From positions 62,001 through 126,000 of the forward strand of contig NZ_JACVAB010000005.1 of the NCBI RefSeq assembly GCF_014851585.1: a stretch of 64,000 bases of DNA, written 5' to 3'. Under the pieces are notes generated by a model. The model was not told the DNA's origin. It saw only the letters and a program-made list of their open reading frames with translations, and did no database searches. The translations under genes were made by a program, and so were the position numbers. The DNA comes from Agrobacterium sp. AGB01. GTDB taxonomy: Bacteria; Pseudomonadota; Alphaproteobacteria; Rhizobiales; Rhizobiaceae. Within the stretch, counting starts at the first letter, position 1. Each line of letters starts with the position of its first letter. Positions 9,383-17,627 of this stretch are shown here, piece by piece.

Positions 9383-10224
9383 TGCACATGACCACTTCAC
9401 CCCATAGGGCGAGTGCGACGGGGGGAGCCGCCACCGGCTCCCCCCGGTTCGCCGAAACGATCGCCGAATTCGCCAGACGCCGTAAATCCTTCTGGGTGGT
9501 GGCTTCTCTTGCAACTCTTTTCACAATCTGGGAAATCGCGGGAGGCGTCCCGATCAGCTTCGCCTTCCCCACCTTCTTCGACACACTGTTTGCGCTGTTC
9601 GAGATGGCCTTCGACGGCACCTTGTTGCGAGCCTATCTCATCACGTTCCAGCCGCTGTTGATCGGCGTTGCCGTCTCAGCCGTGCTTGGCATAGGGCTTG
9701 GCATCATCATGGGCCTATCAGACAAGGCGGAATGGCTTCTGGCCCCCGTCTTCATTGTGCTCCAGGCCGCACCAATGGCTGCATTGGTTCCGTTGGTCAC
9801 CTTTATCTACGGCATTGGTCTGGTCGCCAAGACGCTCGCCGTCATTATGCTGGCCCTGCCGGTGATCGTGCTCAATTCCTACAAGGCCGTTCGTCACGTC
9901 AATCCGTCGCTGGTCGACATGTGCCGATCGTTTCAGGGCAATCGCCTCCAGCAGATCTTCAAGATCATCATACCCGACGCCACGCCGGTTCTGTTCGCGG
10001 GCTTACGCCTTGGTATAGCCGCCGGCTTCATCGGTGTCATGCTTGCCGAACTGCTGATTACCCCGACAGGTATCGGTGACCTCATCACCTATCACCGCTC
10101 GATCGCCAACTACGCCCACATGTACGCGGCCGTCGCATCCATCATTGCCGTTTCGACGCTGACACTCGCTGCCTTGCAATATGTCGAGGTCAACTTCCTG
10201 CGTCCCGAAAAGAGGAGAAAATAA
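9382..10224 (+). CDS. ABC transporter permease, SsuC/TauC type
   Basis: Inner-membrane subunit of 280 residues with about six hydrophobic segments and the family loop VDMCRSFQGNRLQQIFKIIIPDA (about residues 174-196) that contacts the ATPase. The start is the ATG in TGATG overlapping the binding-protein stop; GTG 9379 and ATG 9388 are possible alternatives. The N-terminus is a polar, glycine-rich extension before the first membrane helix. It works with the second permease two genes downstream. Confidence 0.88.
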   Translation: MHMTTSPHRASATGGAATGSPRFAETIAEFARRRKSFWVVASLATLFTIWEIAGGVPISFAFPTFFDTLFALFEMAFDGTLLRAYLITFQPLLIGVAVSAVLGIGLGIIMGLSDKAEWLLAPVFIVLQAAPMAALVPLVTFIYGIGLVAKTLAVIMLALPVIVLNSYKAVRHVNPSLVDMCRSFQGNRLQQIFKIIIPDATPVLFAGLRLGIAAGFIGVMLAELLITPTGIGDLITYHRSIANYAHMYAAVASIIAVSTLTLAALQYVEVNFLRPEKRRK

Positions 10225-10225
10225 G

Positions 10226-11032
10226 ATGGCTCTTTCCATGACGGCCCGCACCATCGATCCGTCGCGCTCGACCATGTCCGACGCCATTGTCGAGGTCCGC
10301 GACATCTGCAAACGCTATGGTGACATCGAGGCGCTCAGAAACATCAACCTTCAGTTCGAGCGCGGCAAGCTCACCACACTGCTCGGTCCCTCTGGCTGCG
10401 GCAAGACCACGCTCCTGAAAATCATCGCGGGCCTTGTGCCTTCAACCTCAGGGGAGATACGGGTCAACGGTAAGGTCGTCACAGGCCCCGGCCCGGAACG
10501 TGCCTTCGTGTTCCAGGACTTTGCCCTCATGCCTTGGGCCACCGTGTTGCGAAACGTTGCGTTTGGCCTTGAGCTCAAAGGCGTTCCGCAGGCTGAACGC
10601 AACCGCGTTGCCAAGCACTATATCAGCGAGGTGGGCCTGACAGGCTTCGAGGAAAAGTATCCGCACGAACTCTCGGGCGGCATGCGCCAACGCGTCGGCA
10701 TCGCCCGCGCCTTCTCCGTCAATGCGGATGTCCTGCTGCTCGACGAACCCTTCTCAGCCGTCGACGAACAGAACCGTCGAAAGTTCCAGGAAGATTTGCT
10801 GCAACTGGTCGAGAAGGAACGCAAGACTTTCCTCTTTGTCACCCACTCGATCGAAGAGGCCGTCTACGTCTCCGATCGCATCGTTCTGCTTTCGCCGCGC
10901 CCTGGTCGCGTCTCCCAGATCATCGAACCCAACATCGATCGCTCCGCTGCACCCGATGTCATCCGCCGCGACAAGGGCTATCTCGATGTGGTCGAAGAGA
11001 TCTGGCAGGGCCTCAGGCAGTATGCGGAGTAA
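10226..11032 (+). CDS. ABC transporter ATP-binding protein, SsuB/TauB type
   Basis: ATPase of 268 residues. It has Walker A GPSGCGKTT, Q-loop FQDFALMPWATV, signature LSGGM, Walker B VLLLDEPFSAVD and switch histidine VTHSIEEAVY. The ATG at 10226 has GAGGAG eight bases upstream; longer in-frame versions start inside the permease gene and lack a ribosome site. A short polar N-terminus precedes the ABC fold. It lies between two permease genes and probably serves both. Confidence 0.92.
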   Translation: MALSMTARTIDPSRSTMSDAIVEVRDICKRYGDIEALRNINLQFERGKLTTLLGPSGCGKTTLLKIIAGLVPSTSGEIRVNGKVVTGPGPERAFVFQDFALMPWATVLRNVAFGLELKGVPQAERNRVAKHYISEVGLTGFEEKYPHELSGGMRQRVGIARAFSVNADVLLLDEPFSAVDEQNRRKFQEDLLQLVEKERKTFLFVTHSIEEAVYVSDRIVLLSPRPGRVSQIIEPNIDRSAAPDVIRRDKGYLDVVEEIWQGLRQYAE

Positions 11033-11038
11033 CCGGCC

Positions 11039-11791
11039 ATGAAACTTTTCGGCATCAAAATTCCCATGATGACATCGCTTATCTTCTGGGCGCTGGTTTG
11101 GGAAATCGTCGGTAGGATGGATGTGATCTTCCTGGTCCCGCCGATGAGCTCGATCATCTCGGCGGGCTTTGAGCTGGTCGCGACGAACTCGTGGCAGAAC
11201 GCATCATTGGTGACGATCCGGTCCTTCGTGTTGGGCATGGCCTTGGCCATCGGCATCGGCGTGCCGCTCGGCATTGCCATGGGCCGTTTCAAGGTCGTTG
11301 ACAACATTTTCGGCCTTTGGGTCAACATGTTTGTCAGCGCGCCTCTTTCAGCTCTGGTTCCGGTTCTCATGATCCTGTTTGGGCTCGGCGAAACTACGGT
11401 GTTCGTCACGGTGTTCCTCTTCGCAGTCTGGATCATCGTGCTTGATGCACGGGCCGGCGTGATGCAGGTTCCGCCGTCGCTCATCGAGATGGGTCGTTGC
11501 TACGGCGCATCCCGGCTCACCATCTTCACCAAGATCATTCTCTTCTCTGCCCTCCCGGAAATCCTGGCAGGCATCCGCATCGGTCTCATCCGTGGCGTGA
11601 AGGGCGTGGTCATTGGCCAGATCCTCGTATCCATCATCGGATACGGTGAACTCTTCGAGCTCTACTCCCGCAGCTTCGACATGGAGCGCTTCTGGGCTCT
11701 GACAATCATCCTCTTCGCGGTGGCAATGCTGCTGTCCGCGGCCGTGGAACTCTTCGAAAAACGCATCGAATATTACGCAGGAGCACGATAA
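11039..11791 (+). CDS. Second ABC transporter permease, SsuC/TauC type
   Basis: Inner-membrane subunit of 250 residues, clearly different in sequence from the permease at 9382-10224 but of the same family (IEMGRCYGASRLTIFTKIILFSALPEILAGIRIG is the ATPase-contact region). Importers of this class usually have one permease acting as a homodimer, so a pair suggests a heterodimeric membrane domain. The stop codon overlaps the start of the next gene (TAATG). Confidence 0.88.
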   Translation: MKLFGIKIPMMTSLIFWALVWEIVGRMDVIFLVPPMSSIISAGFELVATNSWQNASLVTIRSFVLGMALAIGIGVPLGIAMGRFKVVDNIFGLWVNMFVSAPLSALVPVLMILFGLGETTVFVTVFLFAVWIIVLDARAGVMQVPPSLIEMGRCYGASRLTIFTKIILFSALPEILAGIRIGLIRGVKGVVIGQILVSIIGYGELFELYSRSFDMERFWALTIILFAVAMLLSAAVELFEKRIEYYAGAR

Positions 11792-12501
11792 TGAACGACA
11801 TGACCGCAACCAACCCCGCCTATGTCATCAATCCGGCCGCTATTCCGACCCTTCCGGTCGCCGGCAGCCAGGCACTCTTCCCGGTGCACCGCATCTACTG
11901 CGTCGGCCGCAACTTCGCCGACCATGCGATCGAGATGGGCCATGATCCAAACAAGGAGCCGCCGTTTTTCTTCCAGAAGAACCCGGACACCTTGGTTCTG
12001 TCGGGTACGGATTTCCCTTACCCGGCGCAGAGCAAGGACGTGCACCACGAAGTAGAGCTTGTCGTGGCGCTGAAGAGTGGCGGCAAAGATATCCCACATG
12101 ATAAGGCACTGGACTGCGTCTACGGCTATGCCGTCGGCCTCGACATGACCCGCCGTGATCTGCAGAACGAAGCAAAGAAGCTCGGTCGCCCCTGGGAAAC
12201 CGGCAAAGCCTTTGAGGCTTCCGCTCCCTGCGGCCCGCTGCATCCCGTGTCCAAGGTGGGACATCCCTCCGCCGGCGCGATCTGGATCAAGGTCAATGGC
12301 GAAGTGCGCCAGACGGGCGACCTCAACCAGATGATCTGGAAGGTTCCGGAAATGATTTCCTATCTCTCAGGTTTATTCACTCTGCAACCAGGCGATCTGA
12401 TCTTCGCGGGCACTCCTGCCGGCGTTGGCGCGATCGTCAAGGGCGATGTTATGGTTGCCCATGTGGACGGCGTCGATGAACTGACCTTCAAGGTTGGCTG
12501 A
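11791..12501 (+). CDS. Fumarylacetoacetate hydrolase family protein (fumarylpyruvate hydrolase-like)
   Basis: Cytosolic metal-dependent enzyme of 236 residues that would cleave or decarboxylate a diketo acid. The family core is present: IYCVGRNFADHA, PFFFQKNPDTLV, the metal-binding pattern HHEVELVV with partner VYGYAVGLDMTRRDLQ, and C-terminal LQPGDLIFAGTPAGVG. Length and motifs are closest to the fumarylpyruvate/acylpyruvate hydrolase branch. It is the last gene of the operon, so its substrate is likely derived from the imported compound. The exact reaction is not deducible. Confidence 0.88.
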   Translation: MNDMTATNPAYVINPAAIPTLPVAGSQALFPVHRIYCVGRNFADHAIEMGHDPNKEPPFFFQKNPDTLVLSGTDFPYPAQSKDVHHEVELVVALKSGGKDIPHDKALDCVYGYAVGLDMTRRDLQNEAKKLGRPWETGKAFEASAPCGPLHPVSKVGHPSAGAIWIKVNGEVRQTGDLNQMIWKVPEMISYLSGLFTLQPGDLIFAGTPAGVGAIVKGDVMVAHVDGVDELTFKVG

Positions 12502-12506
12502 TCGCT

Positions 12507-12539
12507 ATGAGCGGCGCTTCACCCGCGCCGCTCATTTTT
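12507..12539 (+). terminator. Rho-independent terminator
   Basis: A perfect 11-bp GC-rich stem, ATGAGCGGCGC (12507-12517) and GCGCCGCTCAT (12525-12535), with a 7-nt loop, is followed by a T run. It lies five bases past the FAH-family stop codon and ends the plus-strand operon. Confidence 0.9.
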
Positions 12540-12565
12540 CTGCCTTTTCGACGTCGTGGTCGGCA

Positions 12566-13030
12566 TCACGTCCACTTGGGAACGTCGATACGTTGGTATG
12601 CGTGTAATTTGCCGATCAAAACCTCCGCATCCGCATCGACAAAAGCCGTATGCTGGTGCGCAGGTGGCAGAAATTTCTCAGCGACCATATGATCGACGAG
12701 GCCGAGAAAAGCATCGAAGAAGCCGCGCGTGTTGAGCAGGCCGACAGGCTTATCGATTTCGGAGAGCTGATTCATCGTCCAGACCTTCATGAAGTCTTCA
12801 AGCGTGCCGATACCATTTAGGAGTGCGATGAACGCATCTGCCATGCGCTGCTTGCGCTACAGTCGGGTCTGGGCGACCTCATAAAAGTCAGGCCCTCATG
12901 AGACTGTCCTTCCTCATGTAGGCACGCTGCGATGACACCGGCACCTCACCGTCGACACCTAACGCAGCGTCCGCGACAATGCCCATTAGCACTTTCGTCG
13001 TGCCACCGTAGATCAGCCTGGATACCGGCC
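12566..13030 (-). pseudogene. Decayed LOG-family gene (cytokinin-riboside monophosphate phosphoribohydrolase-like)
   Basis: Remnant of a lysine-decarboxylase-like LOG protein, read on the minus strand in at least two frames. Upstream part: RLIYGGTTKVLMGIVADAAL (about 13022-12963), matching the family's LVYGGGNVGLMGVVADAAL with the GGG motif damaged. Downstream part: MADAFIALLNGIGTLEDFM (from 12844), where the catalytic PGGxGTxxE has become LNGIGTLED, followed by DKPVGLLNTRGFFDAFL and DHMVAEKFL. In-frame stops and a frameshift separate the parts, and the 5' end is missing. It cannot encode an active enzyme. Confidence 0.75.
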
Positions 13031-13125
13031 TTACCAGCGCCATTGGCGACGTCTTCCGAACCGCTAAAATTGAAGCCGCAGAAAACGGTGATCGATTTTT
13101 ATCTCACGGTGGGTCATGGCATTCT

Positions 13126-14076
13126 TTATTCAGGCCTGGCAGGTGGGAAGACGGATTTGGGGATCATCACATGAGCCCCTGTTGTAACGTTGACGAGTTG
13201 GGTGATCCGCACATCGGCGGCGACGCTGCAGAGCGTGTAGGCATTTGCCGCAGTCATGCCCGTTTGATTGCAGATGAGAGAAATGGCGCTGCGCAAGGCT
13301 TCACGAACGGCGAGGTCGAGGTTCTCGCCAAAGCCCATGGCAATCATATGGGTTGGTGTCTCGGCGTAAGGTAGCGGAATCTGTCCAGCTTTGATAACCG
13401 TAAAACGGAAACGTCCGGTCAATGCAGTTTCAACGGCGGTAAGGCAGACCTCGCCGTCGCCCTGCGCTGCGTGTCCATCTCCAATAGACACGAGCGCGCC
13501 TTCAACGGACACCGGCAAATAGAGTGTGGAGCCAGCGGTCAGTTCCTTGTTGTCTAGATTGCCACCGAAATATCCTGGCGCAACCGATGAACGACGACCA
13601 TCTTCGGCATTGGGAGCCGTCGCCATGACCCCGAAGAATGGCCGTGCTGTTAGTGCACCACCCCAGGGAGTGGCGATGGCTCCTGTTTCCAGATCGATCC
13701 CGAAATGCACCGTATGCGGCTCTCCGAATTCTTCATGCAGCATACCCTTGCCGGGACGAATGATGTTGTAGCCCCAGTTGTCGCGTAATCTGACGTCAAG
13801 AATGTCGATCCTAAGGGTATCGCCAGGCATTGCCCCTTTGATTTTGATTGGCCCGGTCAAAATATGAGGGCCAAGCTCCGGCGATAGTGCCCGTTGGATG
13901 GATTTGAGTTCCGGACGCACACAGTATCCGGCGACAGGCGTTTCTTCCGCCGAGCCACTGACGGAATGGACTGTGACGATATCACCATCAGCAATCTCCA
14001 GCGCCGGTGGCAGGGTCGCGTCGAGATAACCCCAATGGACCGTATCGATGCCTGGAAGAAGCTCGTGCTCGGTCAT
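13126..14076 (-). CDS. Acetamidase/formamidase family protein
   Basis: Cytosolic amidase of 316 residues in the FmdA/AmdA family, releasing ammonia from a small amide. Family hallmarks are VHWGYLDATLPPAL near the N-terminus, HILTGPIKIKGAMPGDTLRIDI, PWGGALTARPFFGVMATAP, YFGGNLDNKELTAGSTLYLPV and the metal-site segment IGDGHAAQGDGEV. It is the last gene of the seven-gene operon running left from 19525 and starts three bases after the DUF3830 gene. With a hydantoinase-like enzyme upstream, it may hydrolyse an amide formed from the imported compound. Confidence 0.9.
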   Translation of the reverse strand: MTEHELLPGIDTVHWGYLDATLPPALEIADGDIVTVHSVSGSAEETPVAGYCVRPELKSIQRALSPELGPHILTGPIKIKGAMPGDTLRIDILDVRLRDNWGYNIIRPGKGMLHEEFGEPHTVHFGIDLETGAIATPWGGALTARPFFGVMATAPNAEDGRRSSVAPGYFGGNLDNKELTAGSTLYLPVSVEGALVSIGDGHAAQGDGEVCLTAVETALTGRFRFTVIKAGQIPLPYAETPTHMIAMGFGENLDLAVREALRSAISLICNQTGMTAANAYTLCSVAADVRITQLVNVTTGAHVMIPKSVFPPARPE

Positions 14077-14079
14077 GGG

Positions 14080-14493
14080 TCAAGCCAGCTCGAAACGGAT
14101 GGGCTGTGCGCCCTCCCATAATGTCTTCTTTCCGAGTGCGGGCAAATTCTCCAATCCCGAGGTCAGCGTGACGAAATGGTTTCCGGCAAGCTGCCCCATT
14201 TTCGAGGAGAAGTCGACGCCGCCATAGGCGAGCAGGATTTCGGTTTCACTGATGCCACCCGGATAGAGGATGATGTGACCTGGAGCCGGGTGGCTGGTGT
14301 GGTTCTCGTAGCCGACGCCGAAGTCTTCGTCGCCCAGCGGCACCCACACGCCTTCGCCACTCCAGCGGACATGGACGATTTGGCTTTCATATGGAAGGCG
14401 TTTGAGGAAAGCTGCCGAGGTTTTTGGCGCACTTCCGGTTTCGAGGCGGGCGTCGAAGGTAAACGGGCCTGCCGTGATTTTGAGCTTGGTCAT
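14080..14493 (-). CDS. DUF3830 family protein (predicted cyclophilin-like fold)
   Basis: Small soluble protein of 137 residues. It has the DUF3830 pattern: TFDARLETGSAPKTSAAFLKRLP near the N-terminus, GEGVWVPLGDEDFG, then HIILYPGGISETEILLAYGG and a C-terminal LPALGKKTLWEGAQPIRFEL. The family is predicted to adopt a cyclophilin-like barrel; no function is established. GAGGG lies eight bases upstream of the ATG. It sits between the permease and amidase genes of a catabolic operon. A related domain appears in the tct-linked protein at 55899-56834. Confidence 0.8.
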   Translation of the reverse strand: MTKLKITAGPFTFDARLETGSAPKTSAAFLKRLPYESQIVHVRWSGEGVWVPLGDEDFGVGYENHTSHPAPGHIILYPGGISETEILLAYGGVDFSSKMGQLAGNHFVTLTSGLENLPALGKKTLWEGAQPIRFELA

Positions 14494-14560
14494 GGGATTG
14501 TCCCTCTGAGGTTCGGCTCCGTCGTGGTAGAGGAGGCAAGGATGCGATTGTTAGGAAAGA

Positions 14561-15337
14561 TCAGCCGTTGGCGGCGAAGTTATCGTTGCGCACTGCCCAA
14601 CCAGTGACCCGTGCCTCTATGGCCGAGAAGATAATGTAGAGGGCGACGCCGAGAGCTGCGAGAATGAACAGCCCGGCGAACACCAGAGGCACGTCGAAGC
14701 TGGAGCTAGCGATCATCATCAGGTTGCCGATGCCGCGATTGGAGGCGACGGTTTCGGCGATGACCGTTCCGACGAATGCGAGCGTGGCGGCAACTTTCAG
14801 CGAAGCGAAGAAGTAGGGCATGGTCCGCGGCAACCCGATATTCCAGAGGATTTCGAGTTTCGTCGCCTTCAATGTCCGCATCACGTCCTGCAACTCGGGT
14901 TCCGTCGAGGCAAGGCCGGTCGCAACATTGACGACGATCGGGAAAATGCACATCACCATCGCCGTCAGGATCGCCGGAACCGTTCCCGCTCCAAACCAGA
15001 GAACTAGGATCGGGACGATCGCAACCTTGGGGATCGAGGAAAAGCCGACCAGCATTGGATAAGCGACGTCATAGGCAAGCTTTGACGATCCAATGAGCAT
15101 GCCGAGTAGCACACCAATAATGATGCCGAGACCGAGGCCGACCAGCGTCGTGTAAATAGTCTGAAACGCATGCGGCCAGATCGACGGGAACTGGCTTACC
15201 AGGGTATAGATGGCCTGTGTCGGGCGGGGTAGGACCATTTCTGAGATCCCGAAGGCGAGGCAGATGACTTCCCAGGCGATGAAAAAGCCCAGTATGCAGC
15301 AGGCGGAAAGAAGGCGACGTCTGGTATCCGGCTTCAT
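14561..15337 (-). CDS. ABC transporter permease, SsuC/ThiX type
   Basis: Inner-membrane subunit of 258 residues with about six hydrophobic helices and the ATPase-contact loop ELQDVMRTLKATKLEILWNIGLP (about residues 146-168). It overlaps the ATPase gene by four bases (ATGA), showing tight coupling. It is the only permease of this operon, so a homodimer is likely. It serves the binding protein at 18476-19525. Confidence 0.9.
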   Translation of the reverse strand: MKPDTRRRLLSACCILGFFIAWEVICLAFGISEMVLPRPTQAIYTLVSQFPSIWPHAFQTIYTTLVGLGLGIIIGVLLGMLIGSSKLAYDVAYPMLVGFSSIPKVAIVPILVLWFGAGTVPAILTAMVMCIFPIVVNVATGLASTEPELQDVMRTLKATKLEILWNIGLPRTMPYFFASLKVAATLAFVGTVIAETVASNRGIGNLMMIASSSFDVPLVFAGLFILAALGVALYIIFSAIEARVTGWAVRNDNFAANG

Positions 15338-16173
15338 GACTGATGCTCCTTGACGGCCCGTGCCGCGACGATGCGCTCGCGAAGCCTTTGCGTGAGGGAA
15401 ACGAATTCGGGTTCGAACGAAACATCGATGGTGCGCGGCCGGGCGAAAGGCACGGTGCTGTCTTCGATGATGCGACCCGGACGCGCCTGCATGACGCAGA
15501 TGCGGGATGCGAGGTAGGCGGCCTCCTTGAGATCATGGGTGACGAGCAGCACCGTCGGTTTTTTGTCGATCCAGAGGTTCTGCATAATCTCCCAGAGCTC
15601 CTCGCGGGTGAACTGATCGAGTGCGCCGAAAGGCTCGTCGAGAAGGAGCAGGGTGGGATCGTGGATCAGCGCCCGGCAGAGTGAAGCCCGCTGCTGCATG
15701 CCTCCCGAAAGCTGCCAGGGAAATTTGTCCCCGAAGCCAGTCAGGCCGACCTGCTTCAGAAGCGCCTCGGCACGATCCCGATATTCACCGCTCTTCTTCT
15801 TCGAATAGGTTTGTTTAAACGGAGAGACGATCTTTAGCGGCATCATCACGTTGTCGCGGATGTTGAGCCAGGGCAACAGAGTCGGGTTTTGGAAGGCCAT
15901 GCCGATCCGAACGTTATTCGCACCGATTTCACGGCCGGCAACGAAGATGTGTCCTTGGGATGGCGAGAGCGTTCCCGCCACCAGCTTGAGGATCGTCGAC
16001 TTGCCGCAGCCAGAGGGACCGACGAGAGCGACGAATTCGCCATTCTCGATCCTAAGCGACGTTTCCGCCAGTGCTACGGTCTTGTTCTTCTCGCCACCGA
16101 AGGTGACGTTCACCCTTTCCAGATCGATAATAGCATTACGGACTGCGATTTCGGTAGCGAGAGCTGATGTCAT
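15334..16173 (-). CDS. ABC transporter ATP-binding protein, SsuB/TauB type
   Basis: ATPase of 279 residues. It has Walker A GPSGCGKST, Q-loop FQNPTLLPWLNI, signature LSGGM, Walker B LLLLDEPFGALD and switch histidine LLVTHDLKEAAYLA. A short insert rich in lysine (about residues 122-130, KQTYSKKKSGE) precedes the signature. It overlaps both neighbours by four bases: the hydantoinase-like gene upstream and the permease downstream. Confidence 0.93.
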   Translation of the reverse strand: MTSALATEIAVRNAIIDLERVNVTFGGEKNKTVALAETSLRIENGEFVALVGPSGCGKSTILKLVAGTLSPSQGHIFVAGREIGANNVRIGMAFQNPTLLPWLNIRDNVMMPLKIVSPFKQTYSKKKSGEYRDRAEALLKQVGLTGFGDKFPWQLSGGMQQRASLCRALIHDPTLLLLDEPFGALDQFTREELWEIMQNLWIDKKPTVLLVTHDLKEAAYLASRICVMQARPGRIIEDSTVPFARPRTIDVSFEPEFVSLTQRLRERIVAARAVKEHQS

Positions 16174-17612
16174 GCCGCAGCACTCCCCTTGTTCGTTGCT
16201 GTTTGAGACGTGACGGCTGCCATCGTCTGATCTGCGTGGCGGACGTCTGGCGTCGGCATCGCCTGAATGGCGTGGACCGAGCGCCCCCAGCCTCGTGCGT
16301 CTTCCTGAAGCTTGCGGTTCTTCATGGCGAAGCGGCCGCGGACGATCGTATGGATCGGAAGAGCGGTTGTCTCCATCCCGTGCCAGGGAGAAATCTTGGC
16401 GGTGGACTGGATCAGGTTGTCATCGACTGTCCAGGTGCGGTTGGTGTCGACGATAGCGATATCGGCGTCGGAGCCGACCATCAGCGCGCCCTTTTTCGGG
16501 AAGAGACCCCAGCATTTGGCCGGGTTTTCCGCGCTCCAGCGAACGTAATCCGAGATGCTTGCGTTGCGGCGCGCGACTTCCGTCAGCATCAGCGGCATTT
16601 GGGTTTCTACGCCCGGGAAGCCGCAATCAACCGTCCAGATGTCTTCACGTGTTTTTTCCTCGATGGAATGCGGGGCATGGTCGGTGGCAATCATGTCGAT
16701 CGTGCCGTCCACTAGCGCCTGCCAGATCGGGTCCTGGTTCTCCGCTTCTCGGACTGGCGGATTGACGCGGATCACGCCGCGCTTTTCCTCGTAGTCGTCG
16801 GCTGAGAGGACCAGATATTGCGGGCAGGTCTCGCCGGTGATGTCGACGCCGCGTGCCTTGGCTTCTGCGAGAGGCCGTAATTCGGCCGCAGAGGAGATGT
16901 GAAGGATGTGGATGCGGGCACCCGTCCATTCGGCGAGGATCGCAGCGCGCGCTACGGCCTCGGTGGCGACCACGGCCGGACGCGCGGCAAGATGCGCAAG
17001 CGCATCGGTGCGCCCCATCTGGCGAAGGCGTGCCTCGCGACGCTCCATGATCGAGTTCGTCTCGGCATGAAGCGAGATGCGCTTACCCGTAGGAGCGACG
17101 ATCTCGAACAGTTCCAGCATTGCACCAGTGCTTGGCGACGGGATGCGGCCGAAGGTGTTGCCCATGTAGCATTTGAACCCGATGACGCCGCCATCGACCA
17201 GGTCATGGATGTGCGGCAGGCTGTCTTCGCCGAGCACAGCGTAGAGGCCGTAGTCGACATGTGCCTTCGCGCTGGCGATTGCATGTTTTTCCTTAAGCGA
17301 TTTGCCGTCGGAGATCGCTGGCAGGGTGTTCGGCATGTCGAAAACCGTGGTGACGCCGCCGAACGCCGCGGCCGCCGTGCCGCTGGCGAAGTCTTCCTTC
17401 TGGGCATAGCCCGGATCGCGAAAATGAACATGGACGTCGATTGCACCAGGAAGAATGTGGAGGCCGGTTGCGTCGAGCGTTTCCTTCGCGGCAGGCATGG
17501 CACACTGCTCGCCGATGGCGAGGATTGTGCCGTCCTTGATGGCGATACTAGCCTTGTATTCGGTGTCCGGCGAAACGATGGTGCCGCCGTGGATGACGAG
17601 GTCTGCGGTCAT
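16170..17612 (-). CDS. Cyclic amidohydrolase, allantoinase/dihydropyrimidinase-like
   Basis: Cytosolic metal-dependent hydrolase of 480 residues that opens a cyclic amide (allantoin, hydantoin or dihydropyrimidine type). Metal ligands are in place: HxH at 61 and 63 (DVHVHFRDPG), the probable carboxylated lysine K147 (GFKCYMG), H182 (SLHAE), H238 (ILHIS) and D311 (ATDHAPH). The pattern is closest to allantoinase. The last 40 residues form a low-complexity tail beyond the usual end. It lies between an SDR gene and the ATPase gene, so it probably acts on the imported ligand. Which ring it opens is not deducible. Confidence 0.88.
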   Translation of the reverse strand: MTADLVIHGGTIVSPDTEYKASIAIKDGTILAIGEQCAMPAAKETLDATGLHILPGAIDVHVHFRDPGYAQKEDFASGTAAAAFGGVTTVFDMPNTLPAISDGKSLKEKHAIASAKAHVDYGLYAVLGEDSLPHIHDLVDGGVIGFKCYMGNTFGRIPSPSTGAMLELFEIVAPTGKRISLHAETNSIMERREARLRQMGRTDALAHLAARPAVVATEAVARAAILAEWTGARIHILHISSAAELRPLAEAKARGVDITGETCPQYLVLSADDYEEKRGVIRVNPPVREAENQDPIWQALVDGTIDMIATDHAPHSIEEKTREDIWTVDCGFPGVETQMPLMLTEVARRNASISDYVRWSAENPAKCWGLFPKKGALMVGSDADIAIVDTNRTWTVDDNLIQSTAKISPWHGMETTALPIHTIVRGRFAMKNRKLQEDARGWGRSVHAIQAMPTPDVRHADQTMAAVTSQTATNKGSAAA

Positions 17613-17627
17613 GACTTAGAACCTTCC

